This document shows, in pieces, positions 12,119 to 36,859 of a DNA stretch of 64,000 nt. Both the position numbers and the translations under genes were made by a program. The stretch comes from Pampus argenteus (lineage: Eukaryota > Chordata > Actinopteri > Scombriformes > Stromateidae): NCBI GenBank assembly GCA_036937835.1, contig CM072862.1, forward strand, positions 17,248,501 through 17,312,500, written 5' to 3'. Under the pieces are notes generated by a model, which did not search any database, was not told the origin of the DNA, and worked only from the letters and a program-made list of their open reading frames with translations. Position 1 is the first letter of the stretch, and the number at the start of each line of letters is the position of its first letter.

Positions 12119-12391
12119 TAGAAACCCTGTGTTCCACAAATTACTGGCTCGACACAGCCATAGTCATAGCAACCATGTCCACACAGTTCTGGTTAAGAGA
12201 GAGAGGGCCTTGTTAAAGCCGCACAGATTGATGACCTGTTAGAGGCTGGTCTCTGCATCTGTCTGCTGTAACTGGCCAACAGTATAGCTGCTAGTTTATT
12301 GAGAAAACAACAACTAGTCTAGGCTAGGTCAAGTACCACTCAGGGTGCTGGGGCTGGTGTGTGGGCAGGTTGAAGTAGTTGAGGGTTGTAC

Positions 12392-12541
12392 CTTGACTTG
12401 AGTGATGGGGCTGGAGGAACTCTTGTCATTCTTCAGAGAGGAGGGAGAAATGGGCCCGCTCGCATTGAGGGGCTGGGGGAGTGGAGGCATCTTGGCTCCA
12501 GGAGAGACCTGCATGCTGGCAAGCTGGGCGGCATACAGTTG
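12392..12541 (-). CDS. sox6: sox6 exon: QLYAAQLASMQVSPG segment
   Basis: Exactly 50 codons, phase 0 at both ends. The acceptor is CTCCCTACAG|CAACTG and the donor GTCAAG|GTACAA. The peptide begins QLYAAQLASMQVSPGAK, continues MPPLPQPLNASGPI, and ends SSSSPITQVK. QLYAAQLASMQVSPG is near invariant in SOX5 and SOX6; the Ser/Pro-rich tail matches the SPVTQVK end of the mammalian SOX6 exon. The open frame continues past the donor into the intron, but the joined frame to the EEGTQPLNLS exon shows GTACAA is the true donor. In mammalian SOX6 an optional segment of about 40 residues can precede this exon; here the nearest upstream exon found joins directly, LQLQ to QLYAAQ. Confidence 0.96.
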
Positions 12542-24441
<11,900 letters not shown>

Positions 24442-24562
24442 CTGGCTTATAAGACATTCCTGGAGGAAAGAGAAAGCCTTGCTGGGCGGCGGCTGCTGCT
24501 GCCAGAGTGCGTTGGTCGTGTGGAAAAATGGGGATCATGAGCGGAGGCATGTGACCCTGGAC
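24442..24562 (-). CDS. sox6: sox6 exon: VQGHMPPLMIPIF segment
   Basis: 121 nt. The acceptor is GTTCAGCAG|GTCCAG and the donor AAGCCAG|GTATGC. It enters in phase 0 and leaves in phase 1 (first base of a Gly codon). The peptide reads VQGHMPPLMIPIFPHDQ, then RTLAAAAAAQQGFLFPP, then GMSYKP. It matches the SOX6 stretch directly after the Q-box. The six-Ala run and PHDQRTL agree with SOX6 rather than SOX5 (PPDQRTLAAAAQQ). The start was set at GTC because it joins cleanly to IQ of the preceding exon. The tandem CAGCAG makes a one-codon-longer form possible. Confidence 0.96.
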
Positions 24563-24568
24563 CTGCTG
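24563..24568 (-). promoter_or_regulatory. sox6: tandem CAGCAG (NAGNAG) splice acceptor
   Basis: The intron ends TTCAGCAG before GTCCAG. Use of the nearer AG gives IQ|VQG; use of the AG three bases upstream inserts one Gln, IQ|QVQG. Both keep the frame. NAGNAG acceptors are a known source of one-residue isoforms. Confidence 0.6.
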
Positions 24569-27500
24569 AACAGATAGGGAGCAGAGATCAGAGAGAGGCC
24601 TAAGCATAGACTTGGTACACACAGAAACACATTGCCCACTCAGAGGGAGGCCAGATCACAGCTCTTCTTAACGCGTGTTGACAGGGCGCTCCGTGGCAAT
24701 GATGGCCCTCGTGTGCTCAGACAATACCTGGTCGAGCTACGCCTGCTCTTAATCCAAACCACAATTTCACCTCGGTACATCAAAGAGCCTGCATACTCAC
24801 ATTGTTCCAGCATCAGTTAGAGAAAGTGACAGGCAGGACAAAAAGCACGGAGGCTCAGTAAGTGTGTACGGCTTCTGCAAGTACTGTACATGTTGAAAGA
24901 GGCATTCACCAACACCCTGCTGCTACAATAGATACAACATGTCAGCGAGAGGATTGTTGAATGCATCACACATGCAAAGCAGGATTGATCGGCATGTACA
25001 TACATATACACACACACAGATAAAAGATGATTAACTACTCACAATCGTCTATGATAATTTATACATGTGAAATCTGGTTCTTTACTACAACTGCTTTCAC
25101 CAGGGGAAAAACAGCAGGCAGTTGAAAAGTGCTTGCTCCATGTTGTATTTCATTTTCATGTCATTCTCTGACTGTCTATTCCACATATTAACCTTTAACA
25201 TCCAGCCTGTTGCTGATTTGCTGACTGGGAATATCAACACAAACTTCCTGCATGTGTGTGTCAAGGGTAGGTAGGGTAGCCTATGTTTCAAAAGTGGTAG
25301 GTGGGGGTTTTGTACACATGTTGCAAGGTCCAATCTGTCTGTCAATCTCTGCTTCCTGAACCTCTATGATGGAGAGCAGCCCAGCTTTGGGCCTATAAGG
25401 GTTAATCTAGCACTGAGCCAGGCCACCTCAGGGGAACCTGCCTGGAAAATGGGTTAATAAAGGTCATCCCCCAAAATAAACACTTTACAGAATGTTTCTC
25501 CATTCATCCCTCTTTAAAATCAACTTGCAATAAAATGGGTCTGGGTGCAATTACTGCCGCTGCATTGGAGCATGAAATCAACCTGCTCTGAGCGACGACT
25601 TTCACCCCATGTTTTGGCTGAGGTCTGCTATGATATCCACTTTTTTCAGCCTGTGCAGCTCCCCCTGTAGATCCTTTACAGAGTAGTTGCACCCAGTGTC
25701 TCTCACAGCTAGCACGCTAAACCTACCTAAAACTACTTTATTGATCTGTCCAGAGGTGCAGAGCTAGACTGAAAACTAAATAAGTAGAACCATTTTATGT
25801 CTACTGAGCTTTTACAGAAGTGCAAGTGCAGAAAGTGCATTATAGAAGAATAGAAAAGTATGTAATTCTTCCAAAAGTAATACTGTAAAATGTGCTGTTG
25901 CTGAAGAAAAATAAATGGCCAAGGAGACTGCGACAAATGGCCTTAAATAAAACATTGCTTTATAGGGATTTCTGCTCCATGTTTCCAGGCAGAATGGATG
26001 AAAGATGGATCTTGGCCTTGCATGTATGGAACATATGGAAAAACACAATAATTAATGTCGCAACATGAGGCAGGGCCAGTGACGGGCAGGGGGAGGGGAG
26101 GGGGCACACTGGGGAACACAGCTTTTCTCTGTCTGTGTTTGGACAGTAAAACCAGATGGAGTCTGTTGCTGAATGTGTGGTTATCACAAGGCAGAAAAGA
26201 GCTCTTATGAATCCACATCCCTCCAAGTGTGTTGCAAGTGTTACATTTTCATGAATTAACCTGAATCAGTGATAAATTATAAACTATTGCTATTTTGTCA
26301 AAAGAAATAAGCTTATTGATGGTCAAATATTTTAGTGACAAATCTGTTTCCGTATTTATTCTACCCATGCATGAATTAAATGGTTAACGAAATTTGCCAA
26401 CTTCCAACAGTTTACTTTTTTTCAGGCACTTTTTAGAAGCAAGTAATTAATTCATAGCTCTTGCTCACTATGTCCTTTTACTTGGAAATTTACTGGGCTC
26501 CTAACGCTTTCCTAAGTCATACAGATAATTATAATAATCCTTTTTCAAATCAAACCAGCTAAACACACTGAGCCATGTATTTTTCTCCAGCAACATGAAA
26601 TATAAATTATAAATCATTTTATGTGGGATATCAGCAATTATTATTACTATTATTATTTCAAAATACGGATTAGAATATACAAGTTTCACTGAGGCAAGAG
26701 AGAGTGTAAACGGGGAAATAAATGCGTTGAATTTGAATGGCTGTGATTTGCAGTAACGAGCTTCATATGTTAAAGTTTAATTTGCAGCAGCTAATATTAG
26801 AGAGGAAAAAAAATAATTTTGAGGAGCTCCAAGGTGGGAACAAATAGTGGAGGTTAGTTTAGCTGTCAGTTAACAGATGTCAGTGTCTAAGCAGATTATA
26901 AAATCTTCCCGGTTTTTCCTGTTTTTTTTCTGTAATTGTTTGAATAGAAGAAAATAAAAAAGGAAATTTTAAGAAACAGACAGAAAGAGTTTCCACTCCT
27001 CCTCTTTTACTACAAACCCAACCTCTTCCCCTTTAAGAGTTACCCTCAAGTTCATCAATGTATGGGCTGAGTGCCCAGGATATTTCTATTGCCAAGATGA
27101 TCTTGAGGAGTCTGAGAATGAAGTGGAGCAGATGTGAGCAGGGCACTTGGGCAGCGTCCTCCCTTCTCCTCATAAATACAGCAGCATTGTTGTGCTGGCA
27201 CTGCTCTGCCTTTGTCTTAGCACTGCTAAGTACTGGATAATGTCATTTCACACCATCTGCCCCCAGGCTTCATTAAAGATACATGAATGGGCTATCTTAT
27301 GAGGAACAGGTGCTATTGTTTGTCCCTCAAGACCCAGCACTAAGGATCTGACTCTGAATACTTGAAGAGGAGCATCTGTAGTGATCAGTCAGATAGACTT
27401 GGCCGAGGCCCCTGTCTCTGCCAGCACACGCTCCAACAGAGGTTTCCGGGGGAACTCAGCTGCCTTGCAACATGTATCATCAATTCAGATGACCTGATGA

Positions 27501-30500
27501 AGTCTGTAGCAGGCCAGCACGCAATCTGTTTCCCTCTCAGGGAGACGCTATATAGTATTTGATAAATAGAAGCAACTTGCGTTTCAAATGCAGGGAGGAT
27601 ATCAAGCACCATATTGAAACTGTATGGAGGAGATAATTAAATTTGTTTTAGTCTTTTATTAAAGTTAGAAAAATTACCACAATTTATTGTTATTTTTCGC
27701 AACACTCACTATAGATAATATAAATTGATCAAGTAATATAAAAAAGGGCTGACAGTTGCTCAACAGATATATATACACATCCAAATATAGTTTGAATATT
27801 GTTTTAACCCATGAATAATTTAGTTTTGCTAAAAAAAACAACTATAAAATACAGATACAGAATGGTCTTGTTTTTTTACATGTGTAAGCATCCACCTACA
27901 ACACATGGGCAAGCAGCTCCAAAACACTGAGTGCAAATGGAGATGTACAGGGCATTACAGCGCTCACTTGGGCCCCTGTCAACACCCATGTTTCCGGCTG
28001 TCTGTTATAGCCTCTACAAAGCACCCAGGAGGTCTAAAGACCCCCTGCTAGCTTCCCCTCTGAACCCCCTTACACTTCCATGCACTGATCCACACTCACG
28101 TTTGCTACTCATTACGTACTACAATGCACCGTGTGCAGGAAACCGGGAGATTTGTTGTTTTTACTGCCAGAATCAGTCATCATTAACCAGATTAAATGAC
28201 AAAAGGGGAGAGACAAACACCTGCCTCATTCCCATAATATCTTGATTAATTGCTACTTCACACCTTTTAACACACCTTTAACACAGATGCTCATCTTGGA
28301 TATGTAATTTGCATTCATTTGACTTGAGGAGACTTGTGAAAAGTAAAACCACTTCAAGTATTTATGAAAATACTGACAACAATACAAATGCAAGCAGCCA
28401 AGATTTCTGAGGAGCTCATGGTGAGGATATTCTTTATTCTGTACTTCCTTTAGGTCATAATGAGCTCATTTGCCATTAGGAAAATATCACAATCATTTAG
28501 AGGATGACTCATTTCACTGACATCTCATTTTAATACTTACTTCCACACTTTAGTAGCTGTCAGATCCGCAGCTCTCACTAACTTTCTTATTCACATATTC
28601 TATCGGAGGGGTTCTGTAATTTCACCCAGGGAGGATAGACTCCAGCTGTTGCTGTAAGAACTGATAGTTCACACTTTGTTCCCCCCTGCTCTCCACTGAG
28701 CTTCACACCGAACTTATGCAAGCGAGTAGAAATCACATTTTGTGATCCTTTTGAAGGGAAAGTGATCTTGAGGAAGCTGGCAAGTCTGGCTACATCCCAA
28801 CAGCAGCACACATAGTAAAACTGACACTAGACAGCAGGATATGTTTAACACTCGCCACTGTGTACACAGCCTGCTGGGTGTACACTGTACTGGAGCCTAA
28901 CCAGGAGGAAAATCACTCAGTGGAAGCACTTCAGGGCAGCTGAATCATCTGTGTTGCTTGGATTTTTTCCTCCAATGAAACAATCGACAATTCTTAAAGC
29001 ACAGTCCTTTACTACAGGTCACAGGTTTTACTACCACTGTTATACACTGACGCATCTCATGGCAAACACACACGCACACACACTGATCAAACAGACGTGG
29101 TGGTGTTTGGATTTGTCTGTATCTAATGGTAATCAGACAAATAGATCAATAGATTTGATCCAGACATTGATGCTCCAGACTTCTGTTTTTAAATGAAGGC
29201 CGTCATACAGTATTACCACCCACTAGACTGAAGTTCATTATTCCTGCTCGTACGCTCTGGAAATGAGCTCACTGGAGACGTTCAGGTCACCAACAAAGGG
29301 CCCTTGTCCTGGTAAAGTCTCTGACCTTTACTCCTCACTTCCTTCCTGCATCTGAAATCCTTGTACAGTACCTCTTTCTACAGAAGTCAAAAGCCAAAGC
29401 CAAAGATCAATAGCAGTACAAGCAGTAGCCTGAAAAAAGTGCCATAATATTTTCACTGAATTGTTGGGGTACAGCACTGAATCTGACAGCAGGCACTGTT
29501 TGGTCAGGTTTGAGTGTGATGCTGCGCATCAGTCACGCCTGTGTGTATTATACTGAGTGCTGTTCAGGATAAAGTGCAGCAAATCCAGACACTTGAGTGA
29601 GGTCAGGCCATCCAGAGGGAATAACCAATAGATGACTTCTTGTTCCACTAATTCCTTACACAGTAAAACAAGCCTTCTTGGAAAACAGCCATTCCAATAT
29701 GTCTATATTAAGTTGACTGGAGCTTGAAAGCGCAGTAGTCCAACCCTCTGACCTGCCTAACACACCCCATCCCAAATCCCTCCTCCGTCTCACTGCTCCT
29801 TCTGACTCCTGCAGATTTCTCGATAAAACTGCAGGCTACTGTTTGCTTAAGTACACTGGATACATTTATAAGATTTCTCCACACTGTTCTAATTTAATAC
29901 AGTTTTAGTATTAATTATTGTAGAGGTAAAATAAATAAGATGGGTAGAAAAAAATAAGGAAAACTATTTGTAAATCACAAGTCTGTGCATCTGCATTTTT
30001 AATGATGCACTTGATGAAAATAAAAAAAAAATTTAAAACAAAGAAAAAATTCATACATTTATTTGTTGCCAAAGAATGTGATCTAGATTTAATAGAACTT
30101 GTGTACATAAAGCAAATTTTACAAAATTAACACAATGCATTTTATTTGGATTTGAATAGAAAATAATTAAAAGAGCAACTTGTTTTCATGCTGCAGCTCT
30201 ATTACATTTCATTCTCCATTTCTGACTCTAAGCACACTAAAAGCACATATTTAGATATTAGATATAATTTTAAAAAATGCATTTCTACACATTGATATAA
30301 TGTACATCATGAATTGTAAGCACGGCAACACACACAGTGCCACCTTTTACCATTACATGTTTAAATCTTTAGTATTAAATTTAATTTAGGATTTAGAAAT
30401 ATAAACTCTCTTTTTTTTAGGGGGGGCACATACATGGCAATAATAATGAATATTTTTTCAGGGTCTGGCCATAAAATTAAGGTTTGCAGTAAACTGGCTA

Positions 30501-31390
30501 AATCCATGGGGAGTCCCTCAAACAGCATGTGTAATGACGGGAGAGAAGAGAACAGACATAAACAAATTCACTCATGGATTTGAGGCCAGCATCATTATCC
30601 TGCATACATATCCTCGCTGTATGGAAATGGGAATAAGTAAAATGACTCCTCATTGTAGAGGAGTGAGTGAGGTTCTAAAGCACATTGGACACGGACTAGT
30701 CAGATATCCAGCTACATCCATGTGGTGTGAACAGGGTGGAGGGAGTTGGAAATATAGGGATTTATGAAATAAATATGTCTTTAAGGGTTTATAATATCAC
30801 ACCTTTAACACTTCAGAGTGTAGTTAGTTTTGAGTTTTATAAAATTATGAAAATTGACTTATATGTTATACGTATTGCTTGTGTTATTATCCAATAGGAA
30901 GGATGTTTCATTATTCTTCATAATTTAATAATTTGTTTATTTAAATTTTGAGGGAAAAACCTTTATTTCCACATTCATAAGGAATCTACAAACTGCAGGC
31001 TATTGTGTCTGATTATGAATTTGTGTGATGGTATTGTCCACACTAAGGCTTGGTATCCCCTGCCCCATCTTCCATTCATAGACAGAGCCTCTGTTTTCAC
31101 TGTTACCTTTCAGCTGCTGGTGCTGCAGCAGAAAACAACAGAGCCCATTCTGTTGTTCAGCAGGCTTGTTGGGAGGGGCAACTCTATTGGAGGCACACGT
31201 GTGCTGAGACTTTCAAACATGCTCAAATATCATGGGTATAGCTAATGATACGCAAGAAAAACCAAAGCATTTTGTAAAAGATAAAACATTAAGCGACATG
31301 CTAAGAATGAATTCTAAAATTAAGAAAATTACTTATGTGAAAAAAAGTGTCTTTAAGAACTAAATTCTGGAAAAGGCAAACGTATGAAAC

Positions 31391-31408
31391 TTTTTTTTTT
31401 TTTTTTTT
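31391..31408. repeat. T18 homopolymer
   Basis: Eighteen T residues in a row. No polyadenylation hexamer lies at the expected distance on the minus strand, so a retrocopy tail is not supported. Confidence 0.9.
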
Positions 31409-32099
31409 ACAATTTGTTTTTATAAAAACCTGTGCAGGACAAAATCACTCATTCATTGTGTTCCATTGGGGAATGCTTGGACTCTATTCCACCCCAAAAA
31501 CAAGAAGCTCCTTTTTTTGCGTTGGCCATGGACTGAATGCTTTGCTTTGCCACACCAGCCCTAAGAAAACACACGCCCCTTTCTCCCTGCCGGCTGCCCA
31601 TACACAGTAGAACCTATTAATGCAGTTCCTTCTCCCTGTGAGTGTGCCCACTGCTGAGGACGATGGCCACGCAAAGCCAACGCAAAGACAAAACAGTTTG
31701 CACAACATTAGTAGAGAAAACAGAGTCCGTGCAGAGAGGGAGAGGAAACTAAATCAACATCACACTGGAGGATGTGTTCTTCCCCAACTGATATTTTCCT
31801 TTCGGGGGTTGGGATACAATGGATGTTAAGTGTAAATGCTCTGCCTTCATCTAGGGAAGATTTGTGGAGCTTCAAACAGGTGCTTCACTGTGATAATCAG
31901 ACGGGACATAGAAGTACTTAATTCTTTATATTTGCTTGTAAAATATACATAGATATTCAGTCATCAGGGTTGTTTAGCACTATGATTAATTTAAAAGGGA
32001 AATTCACATCCCTACTGTGATACACTACAGCTTCATTCTTCTTCATATATTCTGTCTTGTGTCGATTATTCCTGACACTAGTGAGAACTGATAGAAGAC

Positions 32100-32260
32100 T
32101 GGAAGTTTGTGTAATAAATTAACCCGTCCCAGGGCTGCTTTACAAACCCCTCAGGTGACTAATTTTAAGTAGACCCTCAGGTGTGATTTCACACATTACA
32201 ACCGTTCATGTGGCACCTCTCAGATGGAGCCTCTTAATTATCGCTTCTTAAACTGCTGAG
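32100..32260. promoter_or_regulatory. candidate conserved non-coding element
   Basis: A repeat-free block with a repeated CCCTCAGGTG-like motif (at about 32148 and 32175) spaced 27 bases apart, and TTAATTATCG near its end. The twin AGGTG/E-box-like motifs suggest paired factor binding. Conservation is untested. Confidence 0.2.
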
Positions 32261-33289
32261 GTGTCTGGATTCTAAGGCCAATTAAACAAAAGCATGGCTT
32301 TATTGTGTAATTTACAGCAATAATGGATCTATGTTTGTCTACATTCTTACAACATTGGCAAAGACGCAGTACAACCCCAAACATATGTTCCAACTGACTG
32401 CGTCTAAAGAGACTCAATAAAGCCAGTAATTTCTTGTTAGACTTTGACAAAGGAATTACTGATCCGTCTATCTTTTTTATTTTCAAGACTTCTGAGTAAT
32501 AACATTCAGTTAGCCCGGTTAAATAAATACCATGTTTTAAGTAAACAGAAGGGACATTTCATCCAGGGAAATGGAAAGCAAGGCCTCCTTTAGTTATGCC
32601 CTGAAGACAGTATCATGCCATAATCAGAGAAAATCCACAGACCCAGATCATACAGGAAACATCTTCTGTTTATATTCCTTAAGCAAGGATTTGTTTTAAC
32701 AGACAAATGCCATTACATACCAAGTGCTCATCTACTTAGCTTCATTTGCAAACCATCACTGCCATTGCTGATGTTGTACAGTATCTATTGCACCTTTTCG
32801 TGCATCATTAAGTTTTAACAGGGCCCCGATGGCTTTATTGTTTAAATTGCACATGACTTTATTTAACGTCAGCATTTCTTCTGCTTCCTGACAAGAAGTC
32901 ACATTTCATAACTAATTAAATTGATCCCTCCCCACCGATAGAGTCCACTAAATGGAATTATTTGTATCCAAGTGTCAATATATTAAATCACAGGGGCTAA
33001 TGAGTCGGGTCACCGCTTTCTTTTATCTTCAGTCTTGCATGTGCACATCTTCATCAGCTAACAGTCTCCTTAAATGGAGGATGAACATGCTGGACTGAGT
33101 CTCCCTGGGCGAGAGCCAAGCCCGTCTGACTAGGCTGTTAATGCTCCAACATAATCCTACTAGCAGGCTAACGCAGGGCTCTTCAACACAAGAGAAAGCA
33201 CTGGCAGCACAGCGTCTACACAGGCACAGACATGCGTGTGCACACAGCCGCACACACTTCCTCACTTAAACATGCACACACACACACAT

Positions 33290-33545
33290 TATCATTGCCC
33301 TGATCTATTATTCTCTTATTATCATGCTAACAGTTCCAATCTAGCTGTGCTAATTGGGGGACTTGCACATTCTCTTTAACAATGTCTATTTTTGTGCTTT
33401 TTTTCTGCCAGTGCATTAATAAGAGTCTCACACTGAGAAAATCATTTGTGCCGGGGAGACAACAAAAGCATCTGAGAATACACAAATTAGTGCTATTATC
33501 TTTGTGCAATTACCATACAGCCCTGTGTTTATTTAAACTCATCTG
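33290..33545. promoter_or_regulatory. candidate conserved non-coding element
   Basis: A complex block with many homeodomain cores (TATTATCATGCTAA, GCTAATTGG, GCATTAATAAG, AATTAGTGC) and a SOX-type AACAAT at about 33379. It is the strongest enhancer-like stretch in the large intron by texture. A SOX motif inside a SoxD gene would allow self-regulation, but that is inference. Confidence 0.25.
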
Positions 33546-35654
33546 ATTGATTTAAAATATTTACCATAATGTTGTAGTTTTGCAGTCTTTGCTATTCTAA
33601 ATTGGTAACCAAACAGAATCAGTGCATTCAATTACTGCATTGATTTGGATAACATGCATATTCCTTTTTGTAATAATAAAGCATGCATTATAAACCAATA
33701 CTACTAAAGCCATTTTATAATAGGAGGATAAATACATTGTAACAATTACCCCTTTGATAAATTTAGTTTTTATTCTAGCTGGGAGATCTGGTAATAATCG
33801 GTACAGCACTACACAAAAGGTTAATGCTTCAGCTGTTGAAAAAAAACCCACTGGTAACACGGTCCTTTCTGCAAAGCATGATGGTAGAGGCATCAGACTG
33901 TGTGGAGCTTGCAGGTAAACATGAAGTGAACAGTAAATTCAGCCAGTTATTTGGGGAACCTGCTTCTCAGTGATGACGTCAGTGAAGATTTTACATTAGC
34001 TACATGTATCCATCTATAATCTTTGAATCTAGATGGATGACTTTATTTTGAGGGAACACTTATTAAACATAATGTGATACTGTCACAATTTATAAATTGA
34101 TTTCTAACAAAAGCAATAGCTGCTATCATTAAAAACAGTACACGTGTGTAACACAAAATCCTAAGTGTTTAACTGGGCAGACTCCACAACTCCTGAATAC
34201 AGATGCATGCAGACACTTTTACAGAGCCTCCCCTGTGAATTCTCTGGTTTCTTTGTACCAGAGGGAAAAGAAATGGAAAAGCCATGTGCAACTGACTAAA
34301 CATACTGCTGTCCAGATTTTTTTCCTCTTCTAAAAATATATTAGCTAACAGCAGCATTCAAGATTATACTGTATTAAAGAAAAGAAGCATCTTTTAAAAC
34401 TGTTTGATTAAACCTGAGAGAACAGTAACTAAAGATTTAAATTGAATAGGCCCTATGTTAAAATTCTAGTCTTTTTGAATAACCAAACAGCACTTTATTA
34501 CACGCCATACTATATTGTATAGCTCATAAACTTAGTCATGAACCCTTCATTGATGTCCTGACTTTACTATGAACAGTCAGACATGTTTGAGAAGAAATCA
34601 GTCTTTGTTCTCTCAGACATCATGTATGTGTATCTGCTGTCCTTTCTGGTCTGGAAATATCTCCCTTAAAATCAATGTCTACATTGTCTACATTAGAAAC
34701 TGTGAGCATCTAAATGCTGGTGTAATTTAATGTCATCTTTAATGTCAAAACCTTTAGTACCTGACCAATGGATGTTAAACGAATGCCCCCTCACTGTTTA
34801 TTTACACCATTAAAGATGCATGTGAGAAAGTCTGTAAGACTTTGAAGTGTGCAGTGAACAACAACATATAAGCTTTTTTTCTTTTAATCTCTGCTTTCTC
34901 TTTTTAAATGGAAAAGATGCATATAAACGTGTGTGTGTGTGTATATCTTTATGGACACAAGGTTAAAGGTAGGATGTAGAGTCTCAGATAATGTGTGTAC
35001 GTTTGGTCATGTTGGAGTTTGTTGCCAGGCAATGTGTAGGGAGAGAAAGACAGGTCAAAGTGAGATAAACAGAGCCAGACCTGATTGATGAACAGGTTTA
35101 AAAACTGTGTGTGAAAAAAAGCAACTCCACAATAGCCTCCATAGAAATCCATTATCTCTCTAATCTTAGACCTCACAGTGTACTCAGGGTTGGCACATCA
35201 ATGCCACAGTTAATGATAAACGACAATGTCCTGATGTTATTATGTTTTTGTGGTAAAAGAAACATTTTATTGAAATGTTTCGGATTAAAAGCATCCCTCT
35301 GTTTCATCTGGGGAGCCCGTCTTTCTACAGCCTGTTTGTGAAGATAAAGTTCACCCTGACCTTTCAGCCAATATTTATTCTCTTGATGTGTGTATCAATG
35401 CAATGCGTGGGTCCCTGTGTGCCTGTGTACTGTACACGATCACCTCTGTGCATGTGGGTATCTGAGAGTCAAACCATGGCTTGTATCTTAACAGACCCAT
35501 CCTTGAGAAATGCAAGGACAGAGTACAGTACTGTCACTTGAGTTTCATATCCAATTTATTTTTATTTTATTCAGAAAAATTTTGATATACACTACCATTC
35601 TGCCGTAAATACTGTAATCTGCTGACTTCTTTGTAACGTATGTCCTATCTTTGA

Positions 35655-35682
35655 CTGTCATGTATTGAAAATACATATGACA
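35655..35682. repeat. imperfect inverted repeat
   Basis: CTGTCATGTATT and AATACATATGACAG pair around a GAA loop with a two-base AT bulge in the right arm. The stem is about 12 bp, too short by itself for a microRNA precursor. Confidence 0.5.
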
Positions 35683-36275
35683 GAACAACTAGCCAACAGA
35701 GAGTGATGCTGTGTAGCTTCTCATTTGCTGCAACTGCTCATTCATTAAGAGAAGGAGAATATGTGTATGATTATGATATAGAAAGCCACAAAGAGGAGAA
35801 TAAAATAATGTACCAGAGAGATGCTGCAACAAAACAAAATAAGAGAAACAGAACATTATTTCTTTTAATCTCATTATTTACTTATGGGACAAATCTGTTC
35901 TCTGCTAATACATATGTTTAGTTGTTGTGTGTTTTATAAAATCCTGAATGGTGTTTCAAATTTTCATCTTAATCAACTCTGAGCTAATCTCATCCTGGGA
36001 TTGAATTAGTGCCAAGATGATTTCAATGGCAAGGATGGACTGAAGGAATACAAACAAGCTGAGGGAAAAACACACAAAGCCTTGAGCTTAAACTTTTGAT
36101 AAGCTCCCTAACACTGCAATCAAAACATCTGCTATCTTAAAACAAGTGACATTGTAATCCCGAAGGACAAAGACTAAATCTCTATCCCTCTCTTGTAAGA
36201 GTGATGAGAAAGGATAGAAAGAGAGATGGCTATTCAAAGGAGAAACTTGATTAAACTGCATGCTGCCTGTTTCCA

Positions 36276-36305
36276 AATCTCAACAACCAAAATCTCAACA
36301 ACCAA
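36276..36305. repeat. 15-bp tandem duplication
   Basis: Two perfect copies of AATCTCAACAACCAA in direct tandem. Confidence 0.9.
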
Positions 36306-36751
36306 AACTAAAAGCTACACACTTTCCCTTCGATCCACATGCAAAAAGAAGAAAAAAAAAGCCTTGAAAGCACACATATAGCGTGCCAACAACAGTCTCA
36401 GGTTGCAGTCCCCATGGTTTTATTGTTTGGACAGTTTACAATGCCCACTGATGTGATCAGTTACATCATCAATACAAGCGAGAGGCTTTCTTTTGGTTTT
36501 CTCCCTGAAGCCAAAACAGAAGGACTTTGATGGCCAGTAGGGTCTCTAATAAAGTTTAGTGCTCTCCATGCTAATAGCAGAGTAACTCAATCCCCCAGCA
36601 CTACTTACCACTTCGCTTAAAGTCTGTGACATACAGGCTGGAAGCTTGTTTACAGAACTAATTAAGTCAAAGCTGTTATATATTAAAATGGCCAGGGCAT
36701 TTTTAAGAGGCAGCAGTAATGAAAACAGAGTGGCAAAAATGCTTTACTAAC

Positions 36752-36859
36752 TTGCTCCTGCCTCTCTTTTATCTCCTCTCTTTGCCTCTCCAACTCCAGA
36801 GGAGTGGTCTCCACTACACTGGGTATTTGGAGGAAGTAGTTTAGGGAGAGGAACATCTC
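36752..36859 (-). other. possible sox6 cassette exon, 36 codons, phase 0-0
   Basis: On the minus strand a segment of exactly 108 nt is bounded by TTTTAAGCAG|GAGATG and GAGCAA|GTTAGT. It is open in the one frame that would keep sox6 in phase between the Q-box exon and the VQGHMPP exon. It would insert EMFLSLNYFLQIPSVV followed by a charged helix, ELERQREEIKERQEQ, directly after the Q-box coiled coil. I know of no such segment in mammalian SOX6. The donor lacks the usual final G and the pyrimidine tract is short, so both sites are weak. It could equally be a chance open stretch. Confidence 0.3.

Larger units (their letters stand above)
10138..12391 (-). other. sox6: sox6 intron, 2,254 bp
   Basis: Donor AAG|GTACAA at 12391, acceptor CCGTAG at 10138, phase 0. 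It holds the large TCCTC tract (10231-10360), a conserved-looking block at 10553-10693, and an A-run following AATAAA at 12075-12118. The remainder shows no recognisable feature. Confidence 0.92.

Noticed and set aside
12329..12391. Continuation of the QLYAAQ exon frame into VQPSTTSTCPHT
   Set aside because: This is read-through past donor AAG|GTACAA; SOX6 homology stops at TQVK and resumes in the next exon.
31391..31408. T18 considered as a minus-strand poly(A) tail
   Set aside because: No AATAAA-type hexamer at suitable distance and no recognisable inserted body.
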